From Hyphomonadaceae bacterium (GTDB lineage Bacteria > Pseudomonadota > Alphaproteobacteria > Caulobacterales > Hyphomonadaceae), in assembly GCA_028285145.1 (NCBI GenBank), contig JANQQC010000050.1, positions 1 to 39,977 on the forward strand: a DNA stretch of 39,977 nt, written 5' to 3'. Below are positions 17,565-25,395 of this stretch, piece by piece. A program made the position numbers and the translations under genes. Every line of letters starts with the position of its first letter. The stretch's first letter is position 1. Below the pieces are notes generated by a model. It was not told the DNA's origin and made no database searches. It saw only the letters and a program-made list of their open reading frames with translations.

Positions 17565-20500
17565 TCAAACCGTTGAGGCTGCGGTCGGTGTAGAGTCTGC
17601 TTCGGCCTTCTCGGTTTCAGCTTCCAGCTTTCTGGCGACATCGCCGGGGGAGCCCGTGCGGCGTGCGAGCAAGCTGTAAGCCGTCGGCACGGCCAGCAAC
17701 GTCACGAGAACAGCGGCCACGGCACCGAACAGGATTACGACACCAATCGCTTCGCGCGTTTCGGCCCCCGCACCGGATGACAGGATGAGCGGCAATGTAC
17801 CTGCCGCCGTTGTCAGGCCTGTCATCAGGATCGGCCGGAAGCGCGCCAATGCGGCCTCGCGCAATGCCGCCTCGAATTCGCTTCCCTGATCACGCAACTG
17901 GTTGGCGAACTCGACAATCAGAATGCCATTCTTGGCCGCCAGACCAATCAGCATGATAAGGCCGATCTGGGTATAGATGTTAAGCGTCTCGCCAGTGATC
18001 CAGAGTCCAAGAAGGCCCCCGCCCACCGTGGCCGGAACGCATAGCATGATGACAATCGGGTGGATGTAGCTTTCAAACTGGGCGGCGAGCACAAGGAAGA
18101 CGATAAGCATACCGATCGCAAAGACATAGATGATGGAACCGCCTGCTGTCTGATAGTCGAGAGACTGGCCTTTGTAGTCGATCGTCGCCTCGGTGGGTAA
18201 GACCTCTCGCGCGATACGCTGCATATCCTGCAGGGCCTCGCCGAGTGCCACGCCAGGCTCAAGACCTGCCTCAATCGTGATGGCGCGCACTCGGTTATAG
18301 CGGTTCAGCGTCGCGCTGTCGGCAATCGGCGTAATCTGAACGAGGTTGGCGAGCGGGATCAGCTCTCCGGAACGCACCGACCGCACGTAGATATTCTGCA
18401 CATCAGTCGGTGTGTTTTGTTCTGAACGCAGCCCTTCAAGGATAACGTCATACTCTTCGCCATTCTCGATATAGGTCGTCACGCGCCGCGACCCGAGCAT
18501 GGTCTGAAGCGTGTTGCCGACATCGGCGACGGTTACGCCGAGATCGGCAGCGCGGTCATAATCGATCTGCACACGGTATTGCGGCTGGGTTTCTTTGTAG
18601 TCCCAGTCGATATCGACGATGCCCGGATTGTTCTCTTCCAGTGCATCGACAAATGTATCGCGCCACTCAGTCAGCACTTCATAGGACGGCCCGCCTAGGA
18701 CGAACTGGATAGGCTTGCCGGTCCCACCGCCCAGACCTTGCCGCATCAGGGCGAAGGCGCGGATGCCGGGCAGGTCCGAGAGTTTCCGGTTAATCTCGCC
18801 GATGATCACGTCAGCCGGCCGGCGCTGGCTCCAATCGGTCAGAACGACAATGATGAAACCCTGGTTGAAGGCCGAGCTGCCAAAGCCGGGTGCGCGCATC
18901 AGGAGGCGGTTAACTTCGCCACTCTCGGTGTACGGAAGGAGCCGCCGCTCGATCTCATCCATATACCTTTCCATGTACCGATAAGATGCGCCTTCCGGGC
19001 CCCTCACAGCCACGAAGAATGCGCCGCGATCTTCGGTCGGTACGTATTCCTGCTCGACATTCTGATAGAGCACGCCAGAGCCAAAGAGCACGCCAACGAG
19101 AAGGGCAGCCACGACAATGGGCCGCGCCACAAGTCGGTCGAACAGCCAGCCATAGCCCCGCTTCAGCACATGAAAGAGCTTATCAACCGTGCGTGGCAAT
19201 GCCGTCAGAATGCTGTTGCGCTCATCGGCCGGTTGCAGGATTTTCGAAGCGATCATCGGGGCGAGCGTCAGCGCAACAAGGCTCGAAAAAGCCACCGCCG
19301 CCGCCATAGTGAACGCAAATTCAGTAAACAGTCTGCCGACATCGCCTTGCAGGAAGGTGATCGGCACGAATACGGCAATCAGGACGAGGGTGGTCGCAAC
19401 GACAGCGAACCCGACCTGCCGCGATCCTCGATAGGCGGCGACGAGCGGTGTCTCGCCATATTCGTCCATACGCCGGTGAATGTTCTCCAGAACAACAATG
19501 GCGTCGTCGACCACGAGTCCAATCGCGAGTACCAAGGCCAGCAGGGTCAGCAGGTTCACAGACAGCCCTAGCGCAAAGAGCACGATGAAGGTTGCTGTGA
19601 TGGAGATCGGAACTGTCACGGCAGGGATCAGCGTAGATCGCGCGCTGCCAAGGAACAGGAAGATCACGAGCGTTACGAGACCAACTGCGATGGCGAGTGT
19701 CTTGTAGACCTCGGCAATAGACGCTTCGATGAAGACAGAGCTGTCAAAGCTCCGATAGATGGCGAGGCCATCCGGGAGCGTCTCGTTGAGCCGCTCGGCG
19801 AGGTCGCGGGCACCAGCGGCAACGTCGACCGTATTCGCTGTGGATTGTTTGACGATGCCAAGGCCGACCATGGGGATGCCGTTCCCGCGGAACATGTTCC
19901 GGTCCTCGACAGTGCCGCGTTCCACGCGGGCCACATCGGCCAACCGGACGAGGTATCCGTCATCGCCTTCCGCAATCACGAGATCGGCGAAATCGTCCGG
20001 TGTCTGAAAGGGTCGATCAATCCGGACAGAGAAAACCCGCGCTGAAGATTCAAGGCTGCCGGCCGGGGCTTCGATGTTCTCGCTGCGTAACGCTGACTCG
20101 ATGTCGGGCACGGTGAGGCCGCGTGCGGCCAGCGCTCTTCGGTCGATCCAGATCCGCATTGCATAGTTTCGAGAGCCGCCGACCCGGACGCGCGCAACTC
20201 CATCCAGTGCCGAGAACCGATCAACCAGATAGCGCTCGGCATAGTCGGAGAGCTCTGGCGTCGTCATCGTTTCGCTGGCGAGATTAAGCCAAAGGATCAC
20301 GTCATCATTGGAATCCGCTTTCTCAATCTCGGGAGGGTCAGCTTCTGGCGGTAGGTTGTCGAGAACGCCCTGTACACGGTCGCGCAGATCGTTCGCGGCA
20401 GCGTCAATGTCCCGGTCGATGCGGAATTCAACGCTGATGCTCGAGCGTCCGTCAGACGAACTTGAGTCAATGAAACGCACGCCTTCGACACCCGCAATCC

Positions 20501-20708
20501 GATCCTCGATGACTTGCGTGATCCGTGTCTCCACAACGCTCGCAGACGCGCCCGGATAGCTCGTATCAATTGAGACGACCGGTGGATCGATATCCGGATA
20601 TTCACGAAGGGGAAGACGATCAAATGATGCCATCCCGAACACGATCAAGAGCAGTGCGAGGACCGAAGCGAAGACGGGGCGTTTAACCGAGACGTCTGAG
20701 AGCAGCAT
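17565..20708 (-). CDS. RND efflux permease (AcrB/MexB family)
   Basis: This inner-membrane proton/drug antiporter of 1047 residues has the full usual length. The first helix follows MLLSDVSVKRPVFASVLAL, a typical hydrophobic-amphiphilic exporter start. TM4 carries the proton-relay pair Asp401-Asp402 in GLVVDDAIVVLEN. Porter-domain motifs include REYPDIDPPVVSI and TSYPGASA near residues 36-55. A second block of helices near 860-1020 includes IGLIMLIGLAAKNGILIVEF (quoted to 20). Its start lies six bases after the adaptor gene stop, so the two form one operon. No outer-membrane channel gene is next to it. Substrates cannot be predicted. Confidence 0.95.
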   Translation of the reverse strand: MLLSDVSVKRPVFASVLALLLIVFGMASFDRLPLREYPDIDPPVVSIDTSYPGASASVVETRITQVIEDRIAGVEGVRFIDSSSSDGRSSISVEFRIDRDIDAAANDLRDRVQGVLDNLPPEADPPEIEKADSNDDVILWLNLASETMTTPELSDYAERYLVDRFSALDGVARVRVGGSRNYAMRIWIDRRALAARGLTVPDIESALRSENIEAPAGSLESSARVFSVRIDRPFQTPDDFADLVIAEGDDGYLVRLADVARVERGTVEDRNMFRGNGIPMVGLGIVKQSTANTVDVAAGARDLAERLNETLPDGLAIYRSFDSSVFIEASIAEVYKTLAIAVGLVTLVIFLFLGSARSTLIPAVTVPISITATFIVLFALGLSVNLLTLLALVLAIGLVVDDAIVVLENIHRRMDEYGETPLVAAYRGSRQVGFAVVATTLVLIAVFVPITFLQGDVGRLFTEFAFTMAAAVAFSSLVALTLAPMIASKILQPADERNSILTALPRTVDKLFHVLKRGYGWLFDRLVARPIVVAALLVGVLFGSGVLYQNVEQEYVPTEDRGAFFVAVRGPEGASYRYMERYMDEIERRLLPYTESGEVNRLLMRAPGFGSSAFNQGFIIVVLTDWSQRRPADVIIGEINRKLSDLPGIRAFALMRQGLGGGTGKPIQFVLGGPSYEVLTEWRDTFVDALEENNPGIVDIDWDYKETQPQYRVQIDYDRAADLGVTVADVGNTLQTMLGSRRVTTYIENGEEYDVILEGLRSEQNTPTDVQNIYVRSVRSGELIPLANLVQITPIADSATLNRYNRVRAITIEAGLEPGVALGEALQDMQRIAREVLPTEATIDYKGQSLDYQTAGGSIIYVFAIGMLIVFLVLAAQFESYIHPIVIMLCVPATVGGGLLGLWITGETLNIYTQIGLIMLIGLAAKNGILIVEFANQLRDQGSEFEAALREAALARFRPILMTGLTTAAGTLPLILSSGAGAETREAIGVVILFGAVAAVLVTLLAVPTAYSLLARRTGSPGDVARKLEAETEKAEADSTPTAASTV

Positions 20709-20714
20709 TGTCGA

Positions 20715-21821
20715 TCAACCCGGTGAGGCAGCTGTCCCGCCAGCAGCGGCAGCTGAAGCGGGTTGTTGCGATGGTCCATCGGGCAGGAGCAGGGTCTTCT
20801 CCTGAATCACGATCGGTGAGCCTTGCCGTACCCTTATGATGCCTTCAGTGATGACACGGTCGCCGCGCTCCAGCCCCGTCATGACTTGTACAACGCCGTC
20901 CTGTCTCAGACCCAGCGTGACTTCGTGGCGGCGGGCAACAAGTCCGTCCCCCTCGGGCTCCGCCGCAAAGACGTAGGAGCGCGGGCCGATGGGCTGAACG
21001 GCTTCTTCGGGAATGGCGAGACCGCGGCTTGGAGCCGCTTTCAAAATGACGCTCATAAAAGTCCCGGCGCGCAAAGCCTGATCTTCGTTCGGGATCTGCG
21101 CGCGAACGATAACCGAGCGTGTGATTGGATCGATCGCATTATCGACATGCTGAACTTCACCGACAAAGACCTCGCCCGGAAAGTCATCCGTTGTGGCCTC
21201 AATTCTGAGGCCGGGTGTGATCTCCCGGACAGCAATCGATGGCACCGCGAAATCGAGGTTCATCACGCTGTCATCAATGAGAGTCGTAACAAGATCACCC
21301 GGCCGAAGGAACGACCCGACGCTCACCCGGCGAAATCCGAGCACGCCATCAAACGGCGCAACGAGAACACGTTGTGACTGCTGGATTTGCACGGTTGTCA
21401 GATTGGCGCGGGCTACCTCCAGGTTTCGCCTGGCTTCGTCGAACTGAACCCGTGAAACGACCCCGTCTTCGATCAAGGGGCGCATCCGCTCTACAACCGA
21501 GCGTGCTTCATTCACTGTGGCCTGAGCCGCTTCTACCTGCGCAGCCTGCTCGCCTTGAACGAGCGAGAGCAGTGTGCGGCCCCTTTCGACGCGCTCGCTG
21601 TCTTCAAAGAAAACGCCTGTCACGCGGTCTGCGACATTCACCGTCAGATCGACGCGCTCATTTGCTTCAAGTGTCCCAAGCGCTTCAATCCGGTTGCTGA
21701 ATTCCCGCTCGACTACAGGCTCAACGAACACGCTCGCCGGCCCGCCACGCTGCGCTACGGCGTTTTGCGCACTTAACGCCAGGGCAAATAACCCGATCAT
21801 GAAAGCTGCAATTCGAGCCAT
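20715..21821 (-). CDS. RND efflux periplasmic adaptor (membrane fusion protein)
   Basis: The 368-residue adaptor of the HlyD/AcrA type bridges the RND pump and an outer-membrane channel. It has a signal peptide ending near NAVAQ (residue 24), a barrel/lipoyl half with GTLEANERVDLTVNVADRV, a coiled-coil hairpin (about 95-150, rich in Ala/Glu/Val), then the lipoyl return VLVAPFDGVLGFRRVSVG and a C-terminal MPD-like part with VFAAEPEGDGLVARRHEV. There is no lipobox, so it is probably soluble or held by an uncleaved segment. The start follows AGAGAG. The gene is preceded by a candidate promoter with a palindrome, downstream of a TetR gene. Confidence 0.93.
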   Translation of the reverse strand: MARIAAFMIGLFALALSAQNAVAQRGGPASVFVEPVVEREFSNRIEALGTLEANERVDLTVNVADRVTGVFFEDSERVERGRTLLSLVQGEQAAQVEAAQATVNEARSVVERMRPLIEDGVVSRVQFDEARRNLEVARANLTTVQIQQSQRVLVAPFDGVLGFRRVSVGSFLRPGDLVTTLIDDSVMNLDFAVPSIAVREITPGLRIEATTDDFPGEVFVGEVQHVDNAIDPITRSVIVRAQIPNEDQALRAGTFMSVILKAAPSRGLAIPEEAVQPIGPRSYVFAAEPEGDGLVARRHEVTLGLRQDGVVQVMTGLERGDRVITEGIIRVRQGSPIVIQEKTLLLPDGPSQQPASAAAAGGTAASPG

Positions 21822-21919
21822 ATTCTCTCTGCTTGTTCAGTCGCGCGAGAACAGAGCCATCCGATACGGCACTGTGTACGACAAATGTAGATCGGAGCCA
21901 GCTTTTGCAAGCTAACTCG

Positions 21920-21953
21920 AGGAGTATAACTCCTATGCAGCGGCCAGTTGAAA
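21920..21953 (-). promoter_or_regulatory. Candidate promoter with perfect palindrome (possible TetR operator) ahead of the RND operon
   Basis: Read on the minus strand, TTTCAA (21953-21948) and TTATAC (21929-21924) are separated by 18 bases and look like -35 and -10 elements. The -10 lies inside the perfect inverted repeat AGGAGTATAACTCCT (21920-21934, six-base arms, three-base centre). A second inverted repeat, AGCTT-N4-AAGCT, lies at 21900-21913 around the expected start of the transcript. A regulator bound to the first palindrome would block the -10. The TetR gene ends 14 bases upstream of the -35, which makes its product the first candidate. This is prediction from sequence only. Confidence 0.5.
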
Positions 21954-21966
21954 CCAGATACTTTGA

Positions 21967-22581
21967 TCAGTCGTTTACATCGATGTGAGATGCCAAACGC
22001 CGCGCCATATTTGATACAACTGCCTTCGCATCAGGCACAGAAAGCCCACTATCTTCGCGTAAACGCCGCCAGGTCTGGAAACCGAGCGCCGTTTCGATGG
22101 CTGAGAACGCTATCTTGTCGCTCGCGATGTCCTCAGGCAGTAGCGCGACTAGCTCGTCGCGCTCCATCGCAAGATCGCGATTATACTGTTCCATCAGGAA
22201 ATCCGATTGATAGCGCCTCAGGCTCATGCAGACGCGGATCGGGAACACGTCTTCGTAAATCTCGGCGCGGCGCTGAATGCACTCCATCAGACGGTCCTGC
22301 CAATGGCTGGATCTGTAGGGCGCACGGGCTTTTGGCAGGACTTCGCCCAGCATATGGGCTGTCATCTCATTGTAGATGCTGTCCATTTCTTCGAAGTGGC
22401 GGAACACCGTTCGCAGACCGACACCAGCGCGCTCAGCGACGCCTGCCGCGCTGGGAGACATGTTGCCTTCCTTCAGAAGGCTGAACAACGCATCGATGAT
22501 TTTCTGGCGCGACCGGTCGCTGCGCCTGTGCCGACCATCTGTGTGCTCGGTCTTCGCTTCGTTCTTATTCGTGTCGCCCAT
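21967..22581 (-). CDS. TetR/AcrR family transcriptional regulator
   Basis: The 204-residue protein has a basic N-terminus (GRHRRSDRSRQKIIDAL) followed by a TetR helix-turn-helix at about residues 40-62 (MSPSAAGVAERAGVGLRTVFRHF, where the GVGLRTVFRHF part is the recognition helix). The C-terminal two thirds would be the ligand and dimer domain and has no recognisable motif. The ATG at 22581 is used because its first base is the last base of the sulfatase stop (TGATG); a TTG 15 bases upstream is also in frame. It is thus coupled to the sulfatase gene while lying directly before the RND operon, and might control either or both. Confidence 0.88.
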   Translation of the reverse strand: MGDTNKNEAKTEHTDGRHRRSDRSRQKIIDALFSLLKEGNMSPSAAGVAERAGVGLRTVFRHFEEMDSIYNEMTAHMLGEVLPKARAPYRSSHWQDRLMECIQRRAEIYEDVFPIRVCMSLRRYQSDFLMEQYNRDLAMERDELVALLPEDIASDKIAFSAIETALGFQTWRRLREDSGLSVPDAKAVVSNMARRLASHIDVND

Positions 22582-24275
22582 CAATTCGGCCACCAAACAT
22601 ATTCCTGTTCCGCGCTCGCACGCTCCGCCACTGTAATGTCAATCGCGATCGGGCTTTCCAGAGTGTGCGGGTAAAGCGGCGGCACGGCATCACGATAATG
22701 TGTTTCGAGCAAATCTGCGAGTTCGTCCGCTTTTTCGGGGTGCGAGTCTGCAAGATTGATTTGTTCGGTCGGATCATCTGCAAGGTTGAACAGCCAGGTT
22801 TTCTTCTGCCGCCCGTCCACCTGCAGCTTCCAGTCGCCCGCTCGAACAACCCTATAATAGCCGCTCTGCCAGAACAGCGCATCATTCTCCCGCGTCACGC
22901 CGCCATTACGGGTTGCGGCTGGGAGCAGGTTTTTCCCGTCAATCGCAATATTTGCCGGAACAGACGCGCCACCCGCTGCGGCCAATGTCGGCATCACATC
23001 GATGTGGGCCACCGGGGTATCGATGACGGTGCCCGCTGGCACTCGCGCAGGCCACTTGATGAAGAGTGGAACGCGGATGCCGCCTTCAAAGAGCGTGATT
23101 TTCCAGCCGCGATAGGGTGCGTTCACATCGGACAGGCCAATATAGCCCGCTCCGCCATTGTCGCTCGAAAAAACGATAACGGTGTTTTCGGCCAGGCCTT
23201 CCTCTTCGAGTTTCTGGACGATTCGTCCAATGCTGCGGTCCAGCGCCCGAAGCATCGCTGCATAGACCCGCAGACGATGCAGTCCGACATCACCAACCGC
23301 CTCATAGTCCTCTTTCGTCGCCTGCAGTGGCGTGTGAACACCCCAATGGGCCAGATATAGGAAAAATGGCCGGTTCTTATTGGCCTCGATCACCTTCAGG
23401 CTCTCATCGGTCCAGTAATCGGTCAGGTAGCCGCCCGGCTCGAACCAGTCCTGCAAAAAGCCGTCAGAGTCGGACGTCTCACTGGAGCTGTAGGACGCGG
23501 CGAATTGCATGCGCGCCCAGAGGAACTTATCGATTGGATCAAAGTCGAGTTTTGCGTTCACGACGTCGGGTGAGTCTTCCGGCAGGAAGAGACCGCTCGC
23601 CATAAGAAGGCTTTCGTCAAAGCCCTGTGCCGTGGGCCGGGACTCCGCATTTCTTCCGAGGTGCCACTTGCCAATATGGACGGTGTGATAACCTTCATCC
23701 CGCAACAGTTCAGCGACGGTCACCTCGCTGCCTGGCAGGCCCATTTCATCGTAAGGAAGCGCGTCTTGGGCCGCCGAACGATTGTAATCGATGGGTGGAA
23801 GTGCACCGCGATCCATCCCGTTCGCGATACTGCTGACGACGCGGCCCATGCCGGGTGGCGTTGGGGTGAATTCGAACCCTGTCCGGGTGGGATAGCGCCC
23901 GGTCATCAGCATGGCGCGGGACGGTGCGCATGTCCCGCTGCCTGAATAGGCCTGGGTGAAAAGTGCGCCATCGGCTGCCAGTTTGTCGATGTTCGGGGTC
24001 GGGACCTGTCCGTCGGCAACGCCTCCGCCAAAGGTGGAAAGATCGTTGATCCCAAGATCATCGACCAGAATGAAAACGATATTGGGCGGGCGCTCCTCGC
24101 TTGAAAGACTGGAGGTTGCTGGTCCGGTTTTCCATTCGATCTCGCGGTGCTCAGCCACATCGACCTTCCCGCGATTGCTCACCATATGAAGGATAATGGC
24201 TTGCCGGTTCAGATAGAGGAGCGCTCCGCCCCCAAGAACAAGGACTAGCAGTCCGAGAATGATTTTCTTGAGCAT
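22581..24275 (-). CDS. Arylsulfatase-type sulfatase (formylglycine dependent), membrane anchored or exported
   Basis: The 564-residue protein is of the alkaline-phosphatase superfamily sulfatase group. Metal ligands start with Asp72-Asp73 in IVFILVDDLG. The formylglycine motif is CAPSR with Cys116, followed by AMLMTGRYPTR. Further signatures are HIGKWHLG (about 205-212), PFFLYLAHWGVHTPL and VIVFSSDNGG. A single hydrophobic stretch at residues 5-22 without a clear cleavage site suggests an N-terminal anchor facing the periplasm. The ATG at 24275 follows AAGGAT and begins right before this segment; the frame continues upstream without sense. A sulfatase-modifying enzyme must be encoded elsewhere. 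It lies 19 bases after the GST gene and is coupled to tetR. Sulfated polysaccharides or aryl sulfates are possible substrates. Confidence 0.92.
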   Translation of the reverse strand: MLKKIILGLLVLVLGGGALLYLNRQAIILHMVSNRGKVDVAEHREIEWKTGPATSSLSSEERPPNIVFILVDDLGINDLSTFGGGVADGQVPTPNIDKLAADGALFTQAYSGSGTCAPSRAMLMTGRYPTRTGFEFTPTPPGMGRVVSSIANGMDRGALPPIDYNRSAAQDALPYDEMGLPGSEVTVAELLRDEGYHTVHIGKWHLGRNAESRPTAQGFDESLLMASGLFLPEDSPDVVNAKLDFDPIDKFLWARMQFAASYSSSETSDSDGFLQDWFEPGGYLTDYWTDESLKVIEANKNRPFFLYLAHWGVHTPLQATKEDYEAVGDVGLHRLRVYAAMLRALDRSIGRIVQKLEEEGLAENTVIVFSSDNGGAGYIGLSDVNAPYRGWKITLFEGGIRVPLFIKWPARVPAGTVIDTPVAHIDVMPTLAAAGGASVPANIAIDGKNLLPAATRNGGVTRENDALFWQSGYYRVVRAGDWKLQVDGRQKKTWLFNLADDPTEQINLADSHPEKADELADLLETHYRDAVPPLYPHTLESPIAIDITVAERASAEQEYVWWPN

Positions 24276-24294
24276 GACAGGGATCCTTCGATGA

Positions 24295-25317
24295 TCAGAC
24301 GAATAGCGCTTCGCAGCCGGTGCCGCGCAGCATGTCATCGACGCGATCGCGGTCTCTATCCTCAAGACCGGCATAAGCTTCGCGTAGCCATCCGACACAT
24401 TTGGCCTGGTAGGAGAAGGTCGGCTGCTCCCACTGTGCGCCGTCGACCTCTGTATGAAAGCCCTTCTCGCCCGCCATCACCGCCTTGGCGTTCGCCATCA
24501 TGACAGGCGTGTAGGTCCGCCCGATTTCATTGAGGAGTTCAGCCGGAGCGGCCTCGTCGTGCGACCAGTCATCCTCAGTCGGTTGAAGCCCGCTCATATC
24601 ATCCATCCGGTCCAGCCAGGCGCGCACGCGCTGGGAGACGCGGTTCGTGATCGCTGCGGATGTTGGTTCCACGATGGCGAGCTGTGTCATCTGCCCGAAC
24701 AGCGCAAAGTCCGCCGATGAGGGCCGCGCGCCGAGCACGTATCCTGACCGCTGCAGCAAACGATCCAGAATCCCGACCAGCCGCTCATAGCTGTCTTCGA
24801 TCGTTTTCGCGGTTAGCTCGTTCGACCCGACCACATAGAGACGATCAATCTGGCGTTTCGTGAATTCATTGATCCAGCCCTGCGCCTGCTTGGCATCCAG
24901 CGTCGGCCGGCCCCAGTAGACCAGTAGTGGTCCGGCATTCTTCCAGTCTGCTTTATGAGCCCAGCGGAAATGGAACATGGGCTTGGTGAGCCATTCGTCT
25001 GCGTAGTCTTCGATGAGATCATTGATGAAACCGAGCGCTGGATCGGTTGGAATGACCGAGCGTCCGTCATGCTCGCTCTCAAGGCGGCGGATGATTGGCG
25101 TGGAGTCGGTCACAGCGACTCGCTCGCCGTTCTCGCCATCTGGGAAGAAGAAGGTGGGCAGGAGGCCCACTTTCGGTTTGGGATAGCCTTCGGGCACGCC
25201 GCCTGTGCCCCAGTAAACAACGTACGGGATATGCCGATAGCGCAGCAGCGCGATCATTTTCCGCGTGTAGGGCGAGCCCGGCGCGCCTGTGAGTTCCAGT
25301 CTGTCGGTCTCTGTCAT
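24295..25317 (-). CDS. Glutathione S-transferase family protein
   Basis: The 340-residue protein has an N-terminal thioredoxin-like GST domain: LTGAPGSPYTRKMIALLRY near residues 8-26, then VGLLPTFFFPDGE with the cis-proline position and VTDSTPIIRRLE near 70-81, the usual glutathione-binding Ser. A helical C-terminal domain follows, with the N-cap-like RPSSADFALFGQM around 200. It is longer than a standard GST (about 200-230) because of an extended C-terminus with no motif I recognise. The ATG at 25317 is used; an ATG 12 bases upstream (25329) is also possible. It is the first gene of the unit GST-sulfatase-tetR. The substrate is unknown; it could detoxify an electrophile released or sensed by this unit (speculation). 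Confidence 0.82.
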   Translation of the reverse strand: MTETDRLELTGAPGSPYTRKMIALLRYRHIPYVVYWGTGGVPEGYPKPKVGLLPTFFFPDGENGERVAVTDSTPIIRRLESEHDGRSVIPTDPALGFINDLIEDYADEWLTKPMFHFRWAHKADWKNAGPLLVYWGRPTLDAKQAQGWINEFTKRQIDRLYVVGSNELTAKTIEDSYERLVGILDRLLQRSGYVLGARPSSADFALFGQMTQLAIVEPTSAAITNRVSQRVRAWLDRMDDMSGLQPTEDDWSHDEAAPAELLNEIGRTYTPVMMANAKAVMAGEKGFHTEVDGAQWEQPTFSYQAKCVGWLREAYAGLEDRDRDRVDDMLRGTGCEALFV

Positions 25318-25395
25318 CGCGCATTCCATCTGGTCAGGTTCGTCTTGATCCCAGCCTGAGTAATGGCACTTGTTCTGTCAATAGTTTGAACGGCG

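Noticed and set aside
18738-19571. A 277-codon open frame on the plus strand inside the RND pump gene
   Set aside because: It is antisense to a complete, motif-rich RND gene, its product is Arg/His/Gln-rich without family features, and it has no start signals of note.
21883-21898. A TACATTTGT-like stretch on the minus strand as an AcrR-type operator
   Set aside because: It resembles only half of the known E. coli AcrR site and is not symmetric; the palindrome at 21920-21934 is a better candidate.
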